Assembly (NCBI GenBank): GCA_032718565.1
Contig: JAVGVS010000008.1
Location: forward strand, 2,851,579 to 2,915,578
Length of the DNA stretch: 64,000 nucleotides
Origin: Distichodus sexfasciatus
Taxonomy: Eukaryota; Chordata; Actinopteri; Characiformes; Distichodontidae
Direction: 5' to 3'
Positions 1-15,200 of the stretch are shown one piece after another. Positions within the stretch are counted from its first letter, which is position 1. Each line of letters begins with the position of its first letter. The position numbers were made by a program, and so were the translations under genes. The notes beneath the pieces are model-generated. The model had not been told where the DNA came from. It saw only the letters and a list, made by a program, of their open reading frames with translations, and did no database searches.

Positions 1-115
1 AGGGAGAGAGCGGAAGAGAGAGAGTGAGAGTGAGAGTGAGAGAGAGATGGAGAGAGAGACAGAAAGAGAGATGGGGGGGGGGAAAGTGAAAGCAAGAGAG
101 GGAAACATCAAGAGG
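1..115 (+). repeat. GA-rich repeat at window start
   Basis: Interrupted (GA)n with gagagtgagagt units and a G8 run. Confidence 0.9.
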
Positions 116-985
116 CATCCATGAGGGATATAGAGGCGGATCACGGCGGACTCTACGTCTGCTTGAACATCATGGCTGGCGGTGATGACATATTGTATTT
201 ATAAGACAGGACCGAGGCCAATTACAGTCTCCGGCATAAATGGGTCGTCTGCAAAATTAATTATGCATGAATTACAAAAAAGGAGGTTGTTTCTGATTAT
301 TTAAAGGCAGAAGAAACAACGAGGTTTTTGTACAAAACAGAAGTTTGAATTTTAGCAAAAAAAGCATCTTGAGAGAATGTAGGCTTAATTATAATCATTA
401 GCATTGCAGTGATATTTATACAGCGAGGAATGCAGCAAAGGCTCAGAGCAGCATTAACTCTTCAGGGCATTAAAATATACAGTAAAGATATGTGAAAAGA
501 GGCTTCGTTGAAATGTTCTGAACCAAAAAAAAACTCTTATGAAAAAACAACAGCCCTATTTGAGCGAATCAGACAGAAGAGAGTGATTGAGGAATGAGAA
601 GAGAACAAAACTCATTTATTTGAGTTCACTATATCGCCCCAGAGACGTCCATCCACCTCTCACCGTACTGAGGAGAAAAGGCTAAGCTGACATCAACCCT
701 CATCAGACAGCAATGACACACCAGATTCGTGTCCGAAACCTTTGTGTGAACTTACACTGAGGTGTAAAGAAAAAAAATCAATAGTTTTTGAGTCACCAGT
801 TATTTTCTTAGATCTTGTTTTATTAATATCAATAAGGTAGAAATACTGACAACTGGGTGATTTGAAAAAGGAGTGAAGAAACTGCTGTAGCCTGAGCCTT
901 TCAGGTTCAATCACTCTTCATTTTGAAATACAAACCGATGTGCGTATATTGGTTCTTGCTCTTCTAAAGGCAAGTACACTCCACA

Positions 986-986
<1 letters not shown>

Positions 987-1042
<56 letters not shown>
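987..1042 (+). repeat. (CA)n microsatellite, 28 units
   Basis: Uninterrupted ac dinucleotide run. Confidence 0.97.
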
Positions 1043-1044
<2 letters not shown>

Positions 1045-1732
1045 TTTATCACTGCCTCCATCTGAAGAAAAAAACTCAGCCAAGTGATATTATTTCTGAT
1101 TTAAAACTCATCAAAAACAGCCCTTACACAACGTTTTTAATAGCCAAATATCCTTTGAAAATAGAAATATACTAGTGTGCTCTATTACACCTTTCTGAAA
1201 CTAAAAGGTCACCTCACAGCATATGAAAAGCCACTGGAATGCCAAACAGTAACAAAATTGACAAAAAGCTTTCAAAGAAAACCAAGAAATTGCAGCATCT
1301 ATCCATTACAAGAGGCAGAGCGAGGGAGACTATGCTCTGCAAAAAGAGGATGGATTTTCTCACGATATGAGAGATCTATCCTCTTGCTGTAATAGCCCCG
1401 CAGATCAAACGCCATGACAGAACACCATGAGTTGCTGCTATATGAAGTGTGATCATACATGAAAATTCATCTGTGTCAGCTTCTGTGGGGATTCCATTTC
1501 CTGAAACAAGCACAGAAAGGTCCGGAACAAGCCTTCGGTAAAGCTCTGAGGCCTAGAACCATTTGGGGAGCAGAATATTCCCTGCCTTTCTCACTCCACG
1601 CCTTTAATATATATTATAGGAAATGTACAGAGAAGGCACATCTCCCAGTCGCTCTGCTTTTCACGCACAATCCCCATGTGATATTTAGCGGCAAAAAAGG
1701 GGGGGGAAAACGTTTGGATTGGTGGTGTTTAC

Positions 1733-1860
1733 CTGGAGTTGCAGCACAGCAGCAACATTTCCTTGTTATTCATGAGAACCTGCAACAGCACCAGGAAGGC
1801 CTTGCCTCGGATGACTGAGGACGGACTCTCCAGAGAACGGATTATCTTCACAACAAAGTC
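1733..1860 (-). CDS. ulk4: ulk4 coding exon 21 (last visible)
   Basis: 128 bp reading DFVVKIIRSLESPSSVIRGK, then AFLVLLQVLMNNKEMLLL. Acceptor ttgcag|GAC, donor ctccag|gtaaac; ends in phase 2, so the reading frame continues left of the window. Confidence 0.95.
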
Positions 1861-4800
1861 CTGCAAAAGAGAGCCAGTGGACTGTTAGCTCGGCTTCATT
1901 AGAACACACTGCCATTTGAAAAGGCTGGGAGTCTCTGGACACTTAGCCTGCTAGAAGTCTCCTATTGTTTGACAGTAATTTGACAGGTGCTATCGCTTAC
2001 ACTGTAAGGTGCTGGAGGGGATTGAAAAGTCCCCCAAACTGCACTTGACATAAAACAGGGGTTAATAAGCTAATGAGTTCCACAGCATTTAGTGGGCAGC
2101 AAATTAGGAGGAATTGATTAACTTTCCCTATCTGCATAATTGGGGAGAATGGTCAAAGAAAAGAAAAAAAAAAACAATCCGAAACATTCCGATTAAGTAT
2201 GGCATAAAGACGGGAGTTAATTAATTTCAAAAAGTATCAACTCCCTGCATGAATTGTAATTACATCAACAGTATTTCCAAGCTGCACTCGGAGACTGTTG
2301 CACATCTTACCCAATTAGCTGTGTTGCCCAGCACTTCATTGAAATTTAAATTCTATGTGAGACAATGCATGAATAAACACGTGATACTCCGGACTTCTAT
2401 TTGTCAGGGGAATTAGGCAGAGAAATCTATAGTAGTTTATAATTGGTGCAGAGGTGATGCAGTAAGTTTCCTTCATGCAAAAGGCATGCTCCTACCGTTT
2501 CATTCTTTTTCTGTTTAAATCCCAAGTCAATTGCAAATTTACATGCAAATGAATGCAGGTCAAACTAAATTACCATCTGTAATCATGGTCAGCCTTAAAG
2601 GCAGTATGTAGAAGCATTTAAATCTATTTCTACAGCCAATTTTCCACATGATTATCTCATCAGATAACAAACGGAACGGAACTGTGTGGCAAATGGGTAA
2701 TGTTTCATACTGGACATGTGTTTTGACGGAGCGGGTCCACCCAACAACGAGATTAACCAACAGTGATTAAAAATACACTTTTGCACCGAATGCGTCTCGA
2801 AGGGACTACATTTTTTTTCGCTTTCATCCTAATTAAGCTGTCATTCATTTTTAGTGTAGCAACAGAGGGGCTTGAATGTCTCACTTGGAATGGAAAGACC
2901 AGAAAAAGGTGAATAAATAATTCACTGGAATGAGCAGTTCCCCTGTTCCATGCCTATTTGCACACGCATGTACAATGTCATGGTTCCTCTGTTTCTGCCT
3001 TGTCATTTATATTGTTTATTGTATGGATGTAGTCATACGTTTACTTAGATGGTTATGTGTTAGAGCGGATAACTGCACTTAATCAGAGAACTGTTTACTG
3101 TACTTAAAGTATAAATAAAGAAGAGAAAGACATGCATTAAGACTTTTTTCATTTCGGGCTCAGTTCAGTGTCCCTCGCTAATCAGAACTGATAACTTTTA
3201 TATCATCAAACAGCGTCTGAAGGAAAACATTGAGGAGAGAGATTCTTTGCATTAGTAAAGTAAGTAACAATAACTGCATAGTTAACGCTACTTTATTTAC
3301 AAATGTAATGAATCTCTCTTTCCTAAATACACTAATTATTCATTCATTTATTATCCGAACCACTTAGTCCCTATCGGGTCGCGGGGAACGGAGCCTATCA
3401 TGGGAACTACGGGCGCACGGCGGGGACGAACCCTGGGCAGGGGTCAACACACCGCAGGGCACACATACACACTCACCTCTTACGGAGTCAATTTAGAGCC
3501 GCCAATTAACCTATAGTGCATGCTTTTGGACTGTGGGAGGAAACCGAAGCACCTGGAGAACACCAACGCGAACACGGGAAGAGCACGCAAACTCCACACA
3601 GAAAGGCCCTATGGCCGACCCCGGGATCGAACCCAGGACCTTTGCGCGGTGACGCGGCAGCGCTGACCCCATGCATCACCGTGCCACCTCATATCTTTTT
3701 CTTGGTGACTGTGTTGATACTTTACTGACGTTTGGAAAGGTATGTAACCTGTTAAGTTTAAGTTAAGAAGTCTGAAGAATAGGTTCTCCTGGCAGACTAG
3801 AAGGCACTGATTTAAGTTGCTCTGGGTGTGTGGTTTGAATTACAGGGAGTCACAAAACTGTGACTTAGGACGTGGTGGTGCACACTTTAAAACAGAGCTC
3901 CTCAAAAGCCACTGTAATTCAAGTCCTGTCTGGATGTACATACAGTATCAACTCAACCATGATGCTCTGGGGAACCTACAGTTCTCCTCTCTATGGAAAT
4001 GCAGCTTGTCGAAGCAGTCGGTAGCGTAATGGTTAGAGAGTTCACCCCGTTATCAGAGGGTCACCGGTTCAAGTCCCGGTCCAGTAAAGGTACCACTGAG
4101 GTACTCATGAATAAGGCACTGTCTCCAAGCACCGCTCCCTGGGCGCTGCATGTCAGCTGCTCACTGCTTCTTTAGGGATGAGTCAAATGCAGAGGTCACA
4201 TTTCGTTGTGGTGCACTGTGTGCTGTGATAATAATCACTCACTCATGTCCACTACACTCATGTGTACACTCATCCTGAGTGGCAAACAGCTCAGCCGAGA
4301 GAAAAAAAAACCTACTGTGCCTAGTAAACATGTCATAATACAACTTTATCTCAGGAGTATACACTAGACATTACTTCCAGAAACCACTGAGAAAGTTGAT
4401 GGTCAAGACAAAACAGTGCCCAGGTGTGTTTCCTCAAATCCTCTAAACTGCCATAAGTAAGGGAAGAAATCGAGAAGGAGGGGGGTACACAGGTGAGGGA
4501 GGAGATGAGAGAGTGAGAAAGAGGAGTTAGAGAGGGATGACAGATCTTTTAGTTCATTCATATCCGCATCCTGCTGCGGTGGACGGCATTCATCTCCCAA
4601 GCTGGCCGAGCAGCAGCAGTGTCAGCACTAATGGCCAATTAGCTGTCAGGAGGAGGTGAGAGAGAGGGCGGCTCACAGCAGACCGATGGGAGTGTGGCCA
4701 TTTTTTCAGTCCTTAAAAAACACTAAGTATTGCTTAACAAACACTGTTGCACGTTTGCCTCCCATTTTTGTCTTCTGGTTGCGTGGACATGGAATAAAAT

Positions 4801-7800
4801 AAATGAAATCTACTGTTTCATTAAAAAAATGAGTTTACACTTAGGAGCATTATTTACCTGTTTCATTTGGCTACGGATAACAATTAAGCGGCAGGTAATT
4901 AAGCAGACATCAACTGGGTATGAGTCAACCAGTTATCAGATAGGAATTAGTAATGACAAACAAAAGAATGGAGGATCAACAAATGAATGAATGAACAGAA
5001 GAGACTCAAATGTAGACTTCAGTGTTAACACCAGCTGAAATCGCTAATTTTCTTATGTGAGGAATTTAAAAATAAAAGGCCAAGGAGCCTTTCAAGGTGT
5101 TGAAAGATTAAATTAAACAAATGTAGCCATTAAAGAAAAATTACATTTTGCTCTAACTGAAAATTAACAACGTTGCTGCATAACTTAAGGCTAAGTTGCA
5201 TAACATAAGGTTTTGCTACTTTTACAAGCTTTTTTTCTGACAACCTGTGAATCTGAAACACACTTCGACAGTTTGCCCCAAAATCACCTTAATGTTTTTC
5301 TTAAAACTGAATTAGAAGCGGAGGTTGTGACTGTGTGTTCGTATTTATATTTATATACCTTGTCCTGAATCAGTCGCTGTAAGTGTGCTCCAGAGGCCAG
5401 CATGGCGGCAAACATGGTGAGTATATGCTGCTGCACGCGGCTGATGCCCGACACCAAGCAGCTGAGGATGCTGGGTAATCCCACTTTGTCAATTACGCTC
5501 TGGAAAGCTCCTGCTGAGTGACGGGTTATTCTACACAGAGCCTTGCGCAGGACAGAAACAGTAACACTCAGGTTAATCAAGCTGGACAGTGATGGATTTA
5601 AAACATTAACCTCCGAAATGAATGAGCATTTGCTGAATTGGTCTGTATGGTCAGAGAGGAACCCGGGAGTATGTTACTCACTGACATGGCGCTGACCCTC
5701 AGCGCATCCACAGTGGAGTGTGTGAACAGGTACCAGAGAGCCGGCCCCACATCGGCCGTAATGAAGCCTTGAGCACACTGAGATTCTGTGCTGCACACGT
5801 TCTCTATGATCTTTGCCGCCATGTGGTTTACTACCAGGTCCTCCTGTGGACAAAAGTAAGAGGAAAGGTTTCAGTATCCTTTTAAAAAACTACTGCCAAA
5901 AATAAATACAGTTCAATTAAAATTTAACCAGAAATACTGTGTTGGGAGGAATACAGTTTTTAAAATCATAAAAATACACTGAGAATTTATATTGCTTATA
6001 ACAGAATAATTTATCGCATGTATTTTAAAAATACATTCAATACTGAGTATTACATTCAAATAAGCAGGATTTCATGACTTTCTACTGTAAAATGAAAATA
6101 TGAATCAAGAGGTACTGTAGTTTCCTCCATTTCACGCAATTACATCATGGGAATACACCTCCTCCGACCGACGGCAGTTTTCAGTTTTCAAATTCCTGAA
6201 TTTCCATGCCATAAACAACCTTTCTCGAGCAAAGTGAAGGCCAACCCGCAGAAACTCATTTGGGTATTTCTGTCTCTAGGCCTGCTGTCCTTGAGCGCCT
6301 CTCTCTGTGGCTGAATCACGTGGAAATTAAACTTTTAATAGCATTCAACAAGCAGCGCGCACAAAATACCAAAAGGCAAGGTAGAACTTATCTAGCAGGC
6401 AGTTATTCTCTGCGCCCGTTACGATGCAATAGTCACGTTTTTACTGCAATAACACTAGCAGCCCTTCTCTCAGCGGTGCGGACAATTCAGAACGCCTGAC
6501 AGGAAAATGTGCTCCGACAAACACGCGATTGCAGAAGGCACGATTGCAATACTAATGTGTTCAAACTTGAAGAACGCTGCGTCCAGAGAGTTGCTGGTTT
6601 AACTCTGGCCCTCGCACTGTTTCTGTGGAGAGAAGGATGGCAACGGAGGATGGCATTTGGGAGCAGACACTGAGGACACGGAGGAGGAGGAGGAGGAGGA
6701 GGACAGGAGGGATGATTGACAGCGTGCTGCGGGGCAGGTTAGGATGAGGGATGTGGAGCGGGCACTTTTTTTTTCCCCTGATACAGCAGCCTTTTCAGGG
6801 GGGGAAAAAGTGGAATCTAGAGAAAATAAAAACTCCACTCTACAACACGAGGAGCCCTGCATAACAAAATGTATGCCGAGTCTGAGGCAGGTCTGGGCTT
6901 TTCACGCACTCCACCGTAAGAGCCGGTCTGCTGCGGCCTGCACTTGCTGCTTCAAGGGCCCTCTCGCTGGAGCAATGGAGAGTTCCATAGTCTGACCGAT
7001 ACGCTGCAGCTGAGAGAGCATCCATTACAGCTTTCACCGCTCTGACTGCAGCCCTCAGCATGTGCACGGATATTGAGCTCTGTAAATGATCCTGCGTCAA
7101 GAGCAGCATCTCTGGGTAGGAAAGCTCATGTAATATTTGCTCTGTTTTGGTCATACAGTTAAATGTTGCAGCACATTAAAGGAAAAATCGCAAACTGCAA
7201 ACATTCTGTATCAACCTCATGACTACAGAGTATGATGTAAGTAATCCAAAAGCTTGTGCGCCCTTTGCCCTTCTATGTGCAGTTGATTGACGAATCACAG
7301 AGCATCGTACTTAGTTTATAAGTTCATACTGTACAGAACCTCCCATGTGAGTCAGAAGCCCAAACCCGCAAAGTATCAGAGTTTGGGGTTACACAGTACA
7401 TGTCAAAATAGGAAGGGGAAGACTGCAGTTCCCTGGAGTTCTTTCCCCTCGTTCTCTCTCTCCTTCTTTCACACTCTCTCTCTCTCTCTCTCACACACAC
7501 TTCCACTTCTCTAGCTCCTCTCTAGCCCGGGGCAATGTTCAAGCCAAACTTTACCAGAATTATGTATTTTTTTTTCCACAAAAATTCACCTGTGCAGAAT
7601 CAGCATTCATGTGTGCTGCTACTCAATAGTTGGAGGTCGAACGCACACCTCTACATGGAGAGTCAATAAACAGATCGCATAAAGCATGGCTGAGTAGAAA
7701 GGTTAATGGCACTCAGCTACTGTAATCAGTGAAATCTCAGCTGCACTTCTGCATTTCTACAGGTGAATACACGTTCATTAAGTAATAGCACAACTTACCC

Positions 7801-9913
7801 TGGACAGGTTAACAGACACTCAGCGAAAAAAGCTACTAAGTAGTAAACACTCTAGAGATTACACTCCGAGACTATAATTTACCTAATGCAGGACAAAAAC
7901 CTTTTAAATGATCTCTGAGCACTGACATTTTCTTTTTTTTGAATTATAGGTTTGGGGACTCTCTCAACCTAGAAATGATACTTATGAGTGAGTGATTATT
8001 TTGTCATTGTGAACCAAGCACAGCACACAGTGCACCACAACAAAATGTGACTTCTACATGACTTCTACGTGAAGGAGCAGTGGGCCGCTAACATGAGCAG
8101 TGCCTGGGAAGCAGTGCTTGGGACGCTACCTTGCTCATAAGTATCTCAGTGGTAACTTGCCCTTCTGATCATGGGGTGAATGCCCAACTGTTATACCACC
8201 AACTGCCCCAAAAATGCAGAAATGTAGTTATGTAGAAAAACATTCTACAGCCAGATATTAGGCCTTTCGCTGATTATCGGTATCAGTGTTTCATTTTGAC
8301 CATCACTGATATTAAGTAATTACAAGGTGCACTACTGTGGCTCCACTGCCGTCTCTTCTCTCTGCGCCTTTAGCTCTGGACTCGCTGCTTCATTTAATGT
8401 CCAGCCACAACAGTTTCTAATTAGCTATATGTCACTAAGCCTTGTTGTCACTCACACCACAAGTGCAGGGTAAATCTCTGAGAAGGAGAAGAGGAGAGTT
8501 TAAGCTGAGCTTGGTGTTTGTAAAAATGTTCTCTTTTTTTGTATATCAGTTCTAAATATCAGTTATCAGTCATGTTAACTAGCAATAATCGGTATCGATA
8601 TCAGCCCTGAAAAACCAACATCCGTCAACCTCTAGCCAGAACTACCACCAATGAGCCCCTGAGCAAGACCCTTAACTCCAATTGCTCGAGAGAAACTGTT
8701 CCTGTAACCTGGAAATGGCCCTTGCTCTGGAAAGAGCAGAAAATGATGCCTGGTGAAAATGGTAGCGTGTTTCATAAACAGAATAGCAGCTGAAAGGTTA
8801 TTCGAGGTTACATTCAGTACCTAAAAGGTACAGTTAAATCCTATCTTATTAGTCCTAATGAACTGTCTTGTGAGCACATTTAAAGAACTGAAGGATAAGA
8901 TTAATAATGCCACGTTGTTTTCATTCTGACAATACCACAGCATCGTATTTACGTGCAAACCTTAATATATTAAGGTAGAGGATAAGTGGGTGTGAGTTCA
9001 TGTTACATTAAGAAGATTAGGGAATAGGTGGTGCAAAAGGCTGTTGGAGACACAGCAGTATAGATAAGTAGTCCATTTGAGACCTCTCTACCTCTCATGT
9101 CTGGGGTTTTTGTGCATATGTGTGAGATTATTTAGAGCCTGTTAAGCCGCTATAGTGGGTCTCAGTAGAGCTGTGTGTGCATGTGTGGCTTGTGTGTGTG
9201 TGTGTGTTGGTTGTTTGAGGGGATGAGAGAGAGGGGCTGTAATTGTGTCCATTTGATGAAGCAGCACACCTGGCCCTGAATAAAGAACTATGTAAATCAG
9301 TCCTGCCAGCCCTGCCTTTCATTACACTGCTCTCACTGTTTCATCTGGCCTTCTCTCTCTCAACTCCATTAATCCTCCCTCACAGCCAATCACACGGCCA
9401 AACACACTTTCATTAGCACTAATGTGCTTTCTGAACATCACACTCCAACGCCTGTCAGATACATGAGCTGGCATATGTTCATTTTGACTGGGCTGTTTTT
9501 GGAGATGGAAAAAGACAGAAGCAGCAGTAACTCGAGGAAACTCATTGAATATATCAGCGGTGTTTGTTATCTAGGCAGACGAGCGGGATGCGGCACAAAA
9601 TGAAACTTTGACGCAGACCACAGTATGTAGCGACTCCGTTAAGTGCAGCTCTCGCAATCAGAAGAGTCTCCCGAATAAAAAAAGGCCTGGAGCTAAGTAT
9701 ATTATATGGTTGCTTGTGACTGATTTAGCAGCATTTCTTTGCTAAACATGTGGGGAGCAGTCAGATGATACGGCACAGCAGATGAGAGGAAGAGACGTGG
9801 CGGCGTGTACCGCAACCACACAGCTGATAATGATACAGAGTCATATAGAGGTCAGCCTAGTGTGTGGAGGGGGATTATAGTGGAGGAAGGAATATTCACA
9901 CTGAGTATGCGGG

Positions 9914-9955
<42 letters not shown>

Positions 9956-12167
9956 AAATATTTAATGGAGAAATACTGTGATGCCCAGTTGCAGCCTAGG
10001 GCTCTAATACACGCCACTTAAGGGATGAGTGCATATAGACCTTTCATCATCTGTGCTGCAAACACACATGGACGCGCACACACACACATCTTCAACTACT
10101 TTCTGACCTGGAATTCATTCTACGTGCTTCTCTCTCTCACTCTGAATTAAGAGAATTCTCATTTTGAATTGAGGACACATTTTTGCCCCGTTCACACTAA
10201 ATCTCTCTCACACACATGCTTCAATCTCTTTCTAGGTTAGTAACCCCCATTCTCAAAGTTCTTCCTCCTGCATTTCTCTCTGCCTAAAAGACCCTGATGT
10301 CTTATTTACTGAGCTCTGAATCAGCAGAGGTTCTCCATCAGGTCAGCACTGCGGGGCTTTACAATTACTGCCTACATCAGCCTCATTCACAGCACCTTTA
10401 AAGCTCTGTTCAAACGGGAGGTTTCCACAACATGCCTCTGTAAAGCAATTCTTACCACAGGAGGCGGGTGACATCATCACCAGATGGCCCAACGTAATAA
10501 AATCAAATAATAATAATAATAAATCTCTCTCATGTGGTTTGGTGCTTAAAGGCTAATAATGCCAGGCTCATCCAAATCTACAAAACATAGTTACATTTTA
10601 TTAACATGGAGATTGTGTCACTGACCAGGTAATAAATAGAGCTTAAAAATAAAATAAACATTAACATATTAAATTAACAAAATGTGATGATTTATATTTT
10701 GATGAAAGTCATGGAAAAACATACTGCCAGCCTTCTGGCTTCACATAGTTTAAAAAAGCTGAGCAAAGAGAGGCTGTTAGATCTGCAGTGCAAATTGACT
10801 CTATAAGTCCTCCGACAGCCACTTCCAAGTAGGCATGGGCCGGTGATTCTAATGGTAAGATAACCTTAAGCAAAAATATCACGGTATCACGGTATTGCTA
10901 ACCCTTACCCTAATTTCTAATTTAGTACAAATTATGCTGCTGTAGATAATGTATAAAAGTTTTAATGTAAAAGGACCGACTACTGGTGCTGCTACTGCTC
11001 AGAATAATAATAAGTAATTCTCTAATGTTATTTAAAGTTCATACACACATACAGTACGTGATTGGGGGACAGAGCACCCGAGCGAGTGTGTCTGCTCGTT
11101 TGAAGCACGCCGGTAAACATTTATTATGGAGAAAAAGAATTTATTTTTTGCTAATTTCGCCAATTTTCCATGTAATTTTGCGCTTGTGTGAAACAGCCTT
11201 TAGTCTATACTTTAGACTTTAGTGACTGAATGGCACAAATAAGGTGCTTGGTGAGGAAAAATTCTGTTTTAAAACGTGTCCGGTTGTGTGCGTATACTAC
11301 AGAGATGAACTTTTCAGTGAAGCACAAGCAGTAGATTCTTTATGTGACTGTGTGAAAACGTATTTCACAGTTCATAATAAATGTCATGGGCAGTGGTAAG
11401 CTAAAAACTAAACATGGTAGCAAACCTATAGTATTTATTTCACCAATGCTAGACGCGCTAACTATAGTAGCGGGGGGGGGGGTTCACCTCCTTCTGCCGT
11501 CGCACACAGCTGGCGTCAGCCAGAGGGGCACTGGGGAAGGGGGCGAGTTAATCTACGCTTCACACTACATGGCGGAGACCTTCACTTTCTATCTTTGACA
11601 AGGCGTTAAAAAACAGCTCATATCGCAGAGGCGATTTGATGGTTTCGAAACGGTGGCTTTATTAAACCATGGTATAGTGGTAACTTGCCCATTCCTACTT
11701 CGAGGTTAATATTATTCTACCACTGCTCATTACAGAGCTGCGTACACTTCCACACATACCGACATTTATTGATAGCATTGATCACTTTGTAACCACAAAG
11801 AATCTGTACAAAGGCCTCAGTGAATGCTTCTAGGAATGTTCAGAAAGCAAGCAAACTGAATATTCACCAACATGTAGGGTGTATGCAAGGTCCAAAAAAG
11901 GGTAACATGATAGATTTGGATGGTTATAAATCTCAGATTTGATCATAACAATAATACCCACGCAGATTTATTGTGCCTTGCTCTACATTTTATCTCCCAC
12001 ATGAAGCCTCTTACTAAAGACAGGCCCATAAAATGACTAATTATTTATTCCTTTTCAGGAAGCTAAAAATATTCAATTAAATTGTGTTACAAAATTCCCT
12101 ACATCAATTTCTGTTTCTGTCCCTCGCTGGAAAGAGATAAAGAGAATACAGGAGTGAGTCGTGTAGT

Positions 12168-12203
<36 letters not shown>

Positions 12204-15200
12204 CGTGGGGTGTCGCTCCCTGATTACCGAGCCTAGTGACGCAGGGAGCCAGACTTGCTTATCAGCCGCGTGTCCTAGAATGGAAGTGTGCTCTCCATCT
12301 CTCCTCTGAGAGCAGACGCGGTTGTTAGTTGAGGCGTTAGGGCGCAGAGGCAGGAGATGCTTTCTGCCAGCACGCTGCTCAGCTCATGTTCTCATTATAG
12401 CGCTCTGCATACGCAGCCAACAAATACTCTCGTTAGGCAGGACGCCTCCCCTGCGCCTCGCCCTGATGCCTAGCATGAGCACTAATACTAAAAATGATGT
12501 GTCAGGTAAAGGGTTTGAAAGGGTCACGTGCAAAAGCCTGGAGCTGTGCAAAGGTTCACCTCGAATTCACTAGGAGGCTTCTTCTAAGCTTGGAGTCAAC
12601 TGGGTAAAAACGCACATGTGAATGAAAGTGAGCGATTATTTGTCATTGTGAACACACCACATCACAGCACACAGTGTGCCACGACAAAATGTGACCTCTG
12701 CATTTGACCCATCCGTGAAGGAGCACTGCGCAGCTAACACAGGCAGCACCTAGGGAGCAGTGCCTGGCTCATGAGTACCTCAGCGATACCTTTATCGGTC
12801 CTTGGATTAGAACCGGCGACCTCTTGTTCACGGGGCAAACGCCCTGACCGTTACGCTATTCACTGCACCGAATGGTTCCTACAGATGGAGTGTAACATGT
12901 ACAGTGAGTTTGAGAGTTTTCATGCAACTCCACCATCTTTGAACAGTTCCCTCACTGTAATGAGAATTCAATTTTGTGCCATACCTTCAGCAATATTTGT
13001 CCGAAAGTAACGACACACAAGTGGCGTAAAACTACGGGACAACTACAGAGCTAAATATGGGCACTTTCTCAAAGTGCTAGGGGCCACAACTTTGCCAATT
13101 ATTGGCAGTCAACCAGTGAGAAATTGGCAGCTGTTGAGCTGGCGCTGGAGGACATCAATCTAATAATGAGAAATTTGTCAACTGGGGGAAAACTCTCCAC
13201 AATTTCAGTTCTCGTTGAAATGCTGCAGTGGGTTTTTTTTCCTTGTGTGATTTCTTTCCATTTTTTCACCTCATAAAACAGCTTACACCGTGGCTGCTAC
13301 ATTCTGTTTCCCCCATAACAGATCAACCTCTGCTAATAAACTAATAATCAGCCGTAATGAAATATATTTACAGGACCTTAAGAGAGGCAGAGGAGAGGGA
13401 GAGGGAGAATTTATATAATAAGAGGTAAGTCAAGGCATTGAGCTGTTAGAGGCTGTGTGTTGGCAGGAGAGCACCAGAAGCAGCTGCTCTGATGGAGCGG
13501 GACTACAATGAGCTCCACCCTCTCCACAGCAGGATGTGATGTGTACTACGGCGATATGCAGAAACCTTACTGAAAAATTCTGCTGCATGTGTATTGCGTG
13601 TGCGACAGGCCCGAGTCTGCGCGCCCTTGACTCGCGGCTAGCAAACAATGCCTGTAGGGGCTGCAGAGGGTTCATTATCACGCGGATACCCCACCCCAGA
13701 CCCTAAAAAAAAATCTCTCACACAAATCTTTCTCTCTCTCTCAAACATACACACACACACAGTGGTGAGGACAGCGCAGCAGTCTTACCCCTTCCCGAAG
13801 GCACCTCATTAACACGGTGTAGGCGGCAGCAGGAACGACCCACAATCCTCCTGGGTGCTCTTTCTTCTCCTCCTGCAGGGAAGAGAGAGAGGGAGGGAGG
13901 GAGGGAGGGAGGGGGGAAGAGAGAGAGGAAAAGTGAGAGCGAGGGAGAGAGAGAGATGGAGAGAGATCTTAACAGGGACAGAGTGGAGGGACTCATTTCA
14001 TTGGGGGAACAATTAAGGGTGGTGTAAGGCAGAGGCCATCGTAATTGGGCAAAATGAACCATCGCATTCTCCACCAAATCACCACAAAATAACTGCGGCT
14101 TTGCGCTGCCATTTCTGGCTCAGGTAAGAGAAGCGGACCAGATGCAAATGCTTTTTTTTTTTTTTTTTTAAGAAGCGTGTCAATTAGAGAGAAACGCGTC
14201 AGAAACCGCGGCGTGCGCCAGACAGATTCTGGTACGCATTCATCTGCAAAATGCACTGAGAGACTGTAAACATTAGCAGCACATGAAGGCAGCCTCTTCA
14301 TCACAGCCAAGGTCTGTTTATTCACTTTTGAGTGTGGTACGTTACACCATGTGTATCAATAGAGCATAGAGGAGTAAAACATCCATTTCACTACTTTAAT
14401 TAATCTGCAATCTAGCCCTGAAACTTACAACCTACAAAAGATCGGGGTGTGAAGCACGAATACAAACACACTCAGACATCCAGAATGTAGCAAAGCACGT
14501 TCAGCATCGCATCTTAAAATTCATCGTTAGGCTGCATCTGATCCAACATTACAAACACTGCTGAAATCTGCTAAAGGAAAAAGAGCAAGAAACGATCAAC
14601 GAAAATATAAAAAGTAATTTCTACATTTGTTATAAATATAAATCCTATAACATTATATATATAAATTGTACTATAAATACATATTTAAAATATACTGTTA
14701 TAAATATTAATATGAGCCATTTCATATGATTTCCTGTCATTTTATCTCTTCTTCTACATTTTCTGCACTTAACTATTCCAATTGTTTTCGTCACAGAGAT
14801 ACCATTCATGTTCTGCTCATCCAGGAGAAGCGTGGTTTTACTGTTCTAGTGGAGAGCCCAACAGCATCCCTCTCTTTTTCTCTTCCTTGCCCTCAGATGA
14901 GAGGCTATAAAGGGTTCTCGGATTTCTCTTATAGGTAGTGGGTAATTTTTGATACATTACCCTGACCTTTTTAATCCCACTGATTTATTTTTACATTATC
15001 TGATCTTTTTACCTGTTTCTTCATTTGGGAAATGTTAAACTGCTGCCACATTTTTGTGGGATTCTTTCCACAGTTTCACTTTCGTTTCTTTCAGTTTTTC
15101 AGCTAGTTTATTTTTCTCCTTTTTGACATTTTTCACCGCTTTGTTCAGCACCCAGCAATCATGCAATCCCTCTGGAAAGTTGTCTGCCTAGTTAATAATG

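Larger units (their letters stand above)
5844..13788. other. ulk4 intron 18 (8 kb), no exon seen
   Basis: Holds SINEs, a hAT-like element, microsatellites and unique sequence. The phase (0/0) needs no missing exon. 6130-6560 and 9340-9740 look unique and could hold regulatory sequence, but nothing specific is visible. Confidence 0.7.
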
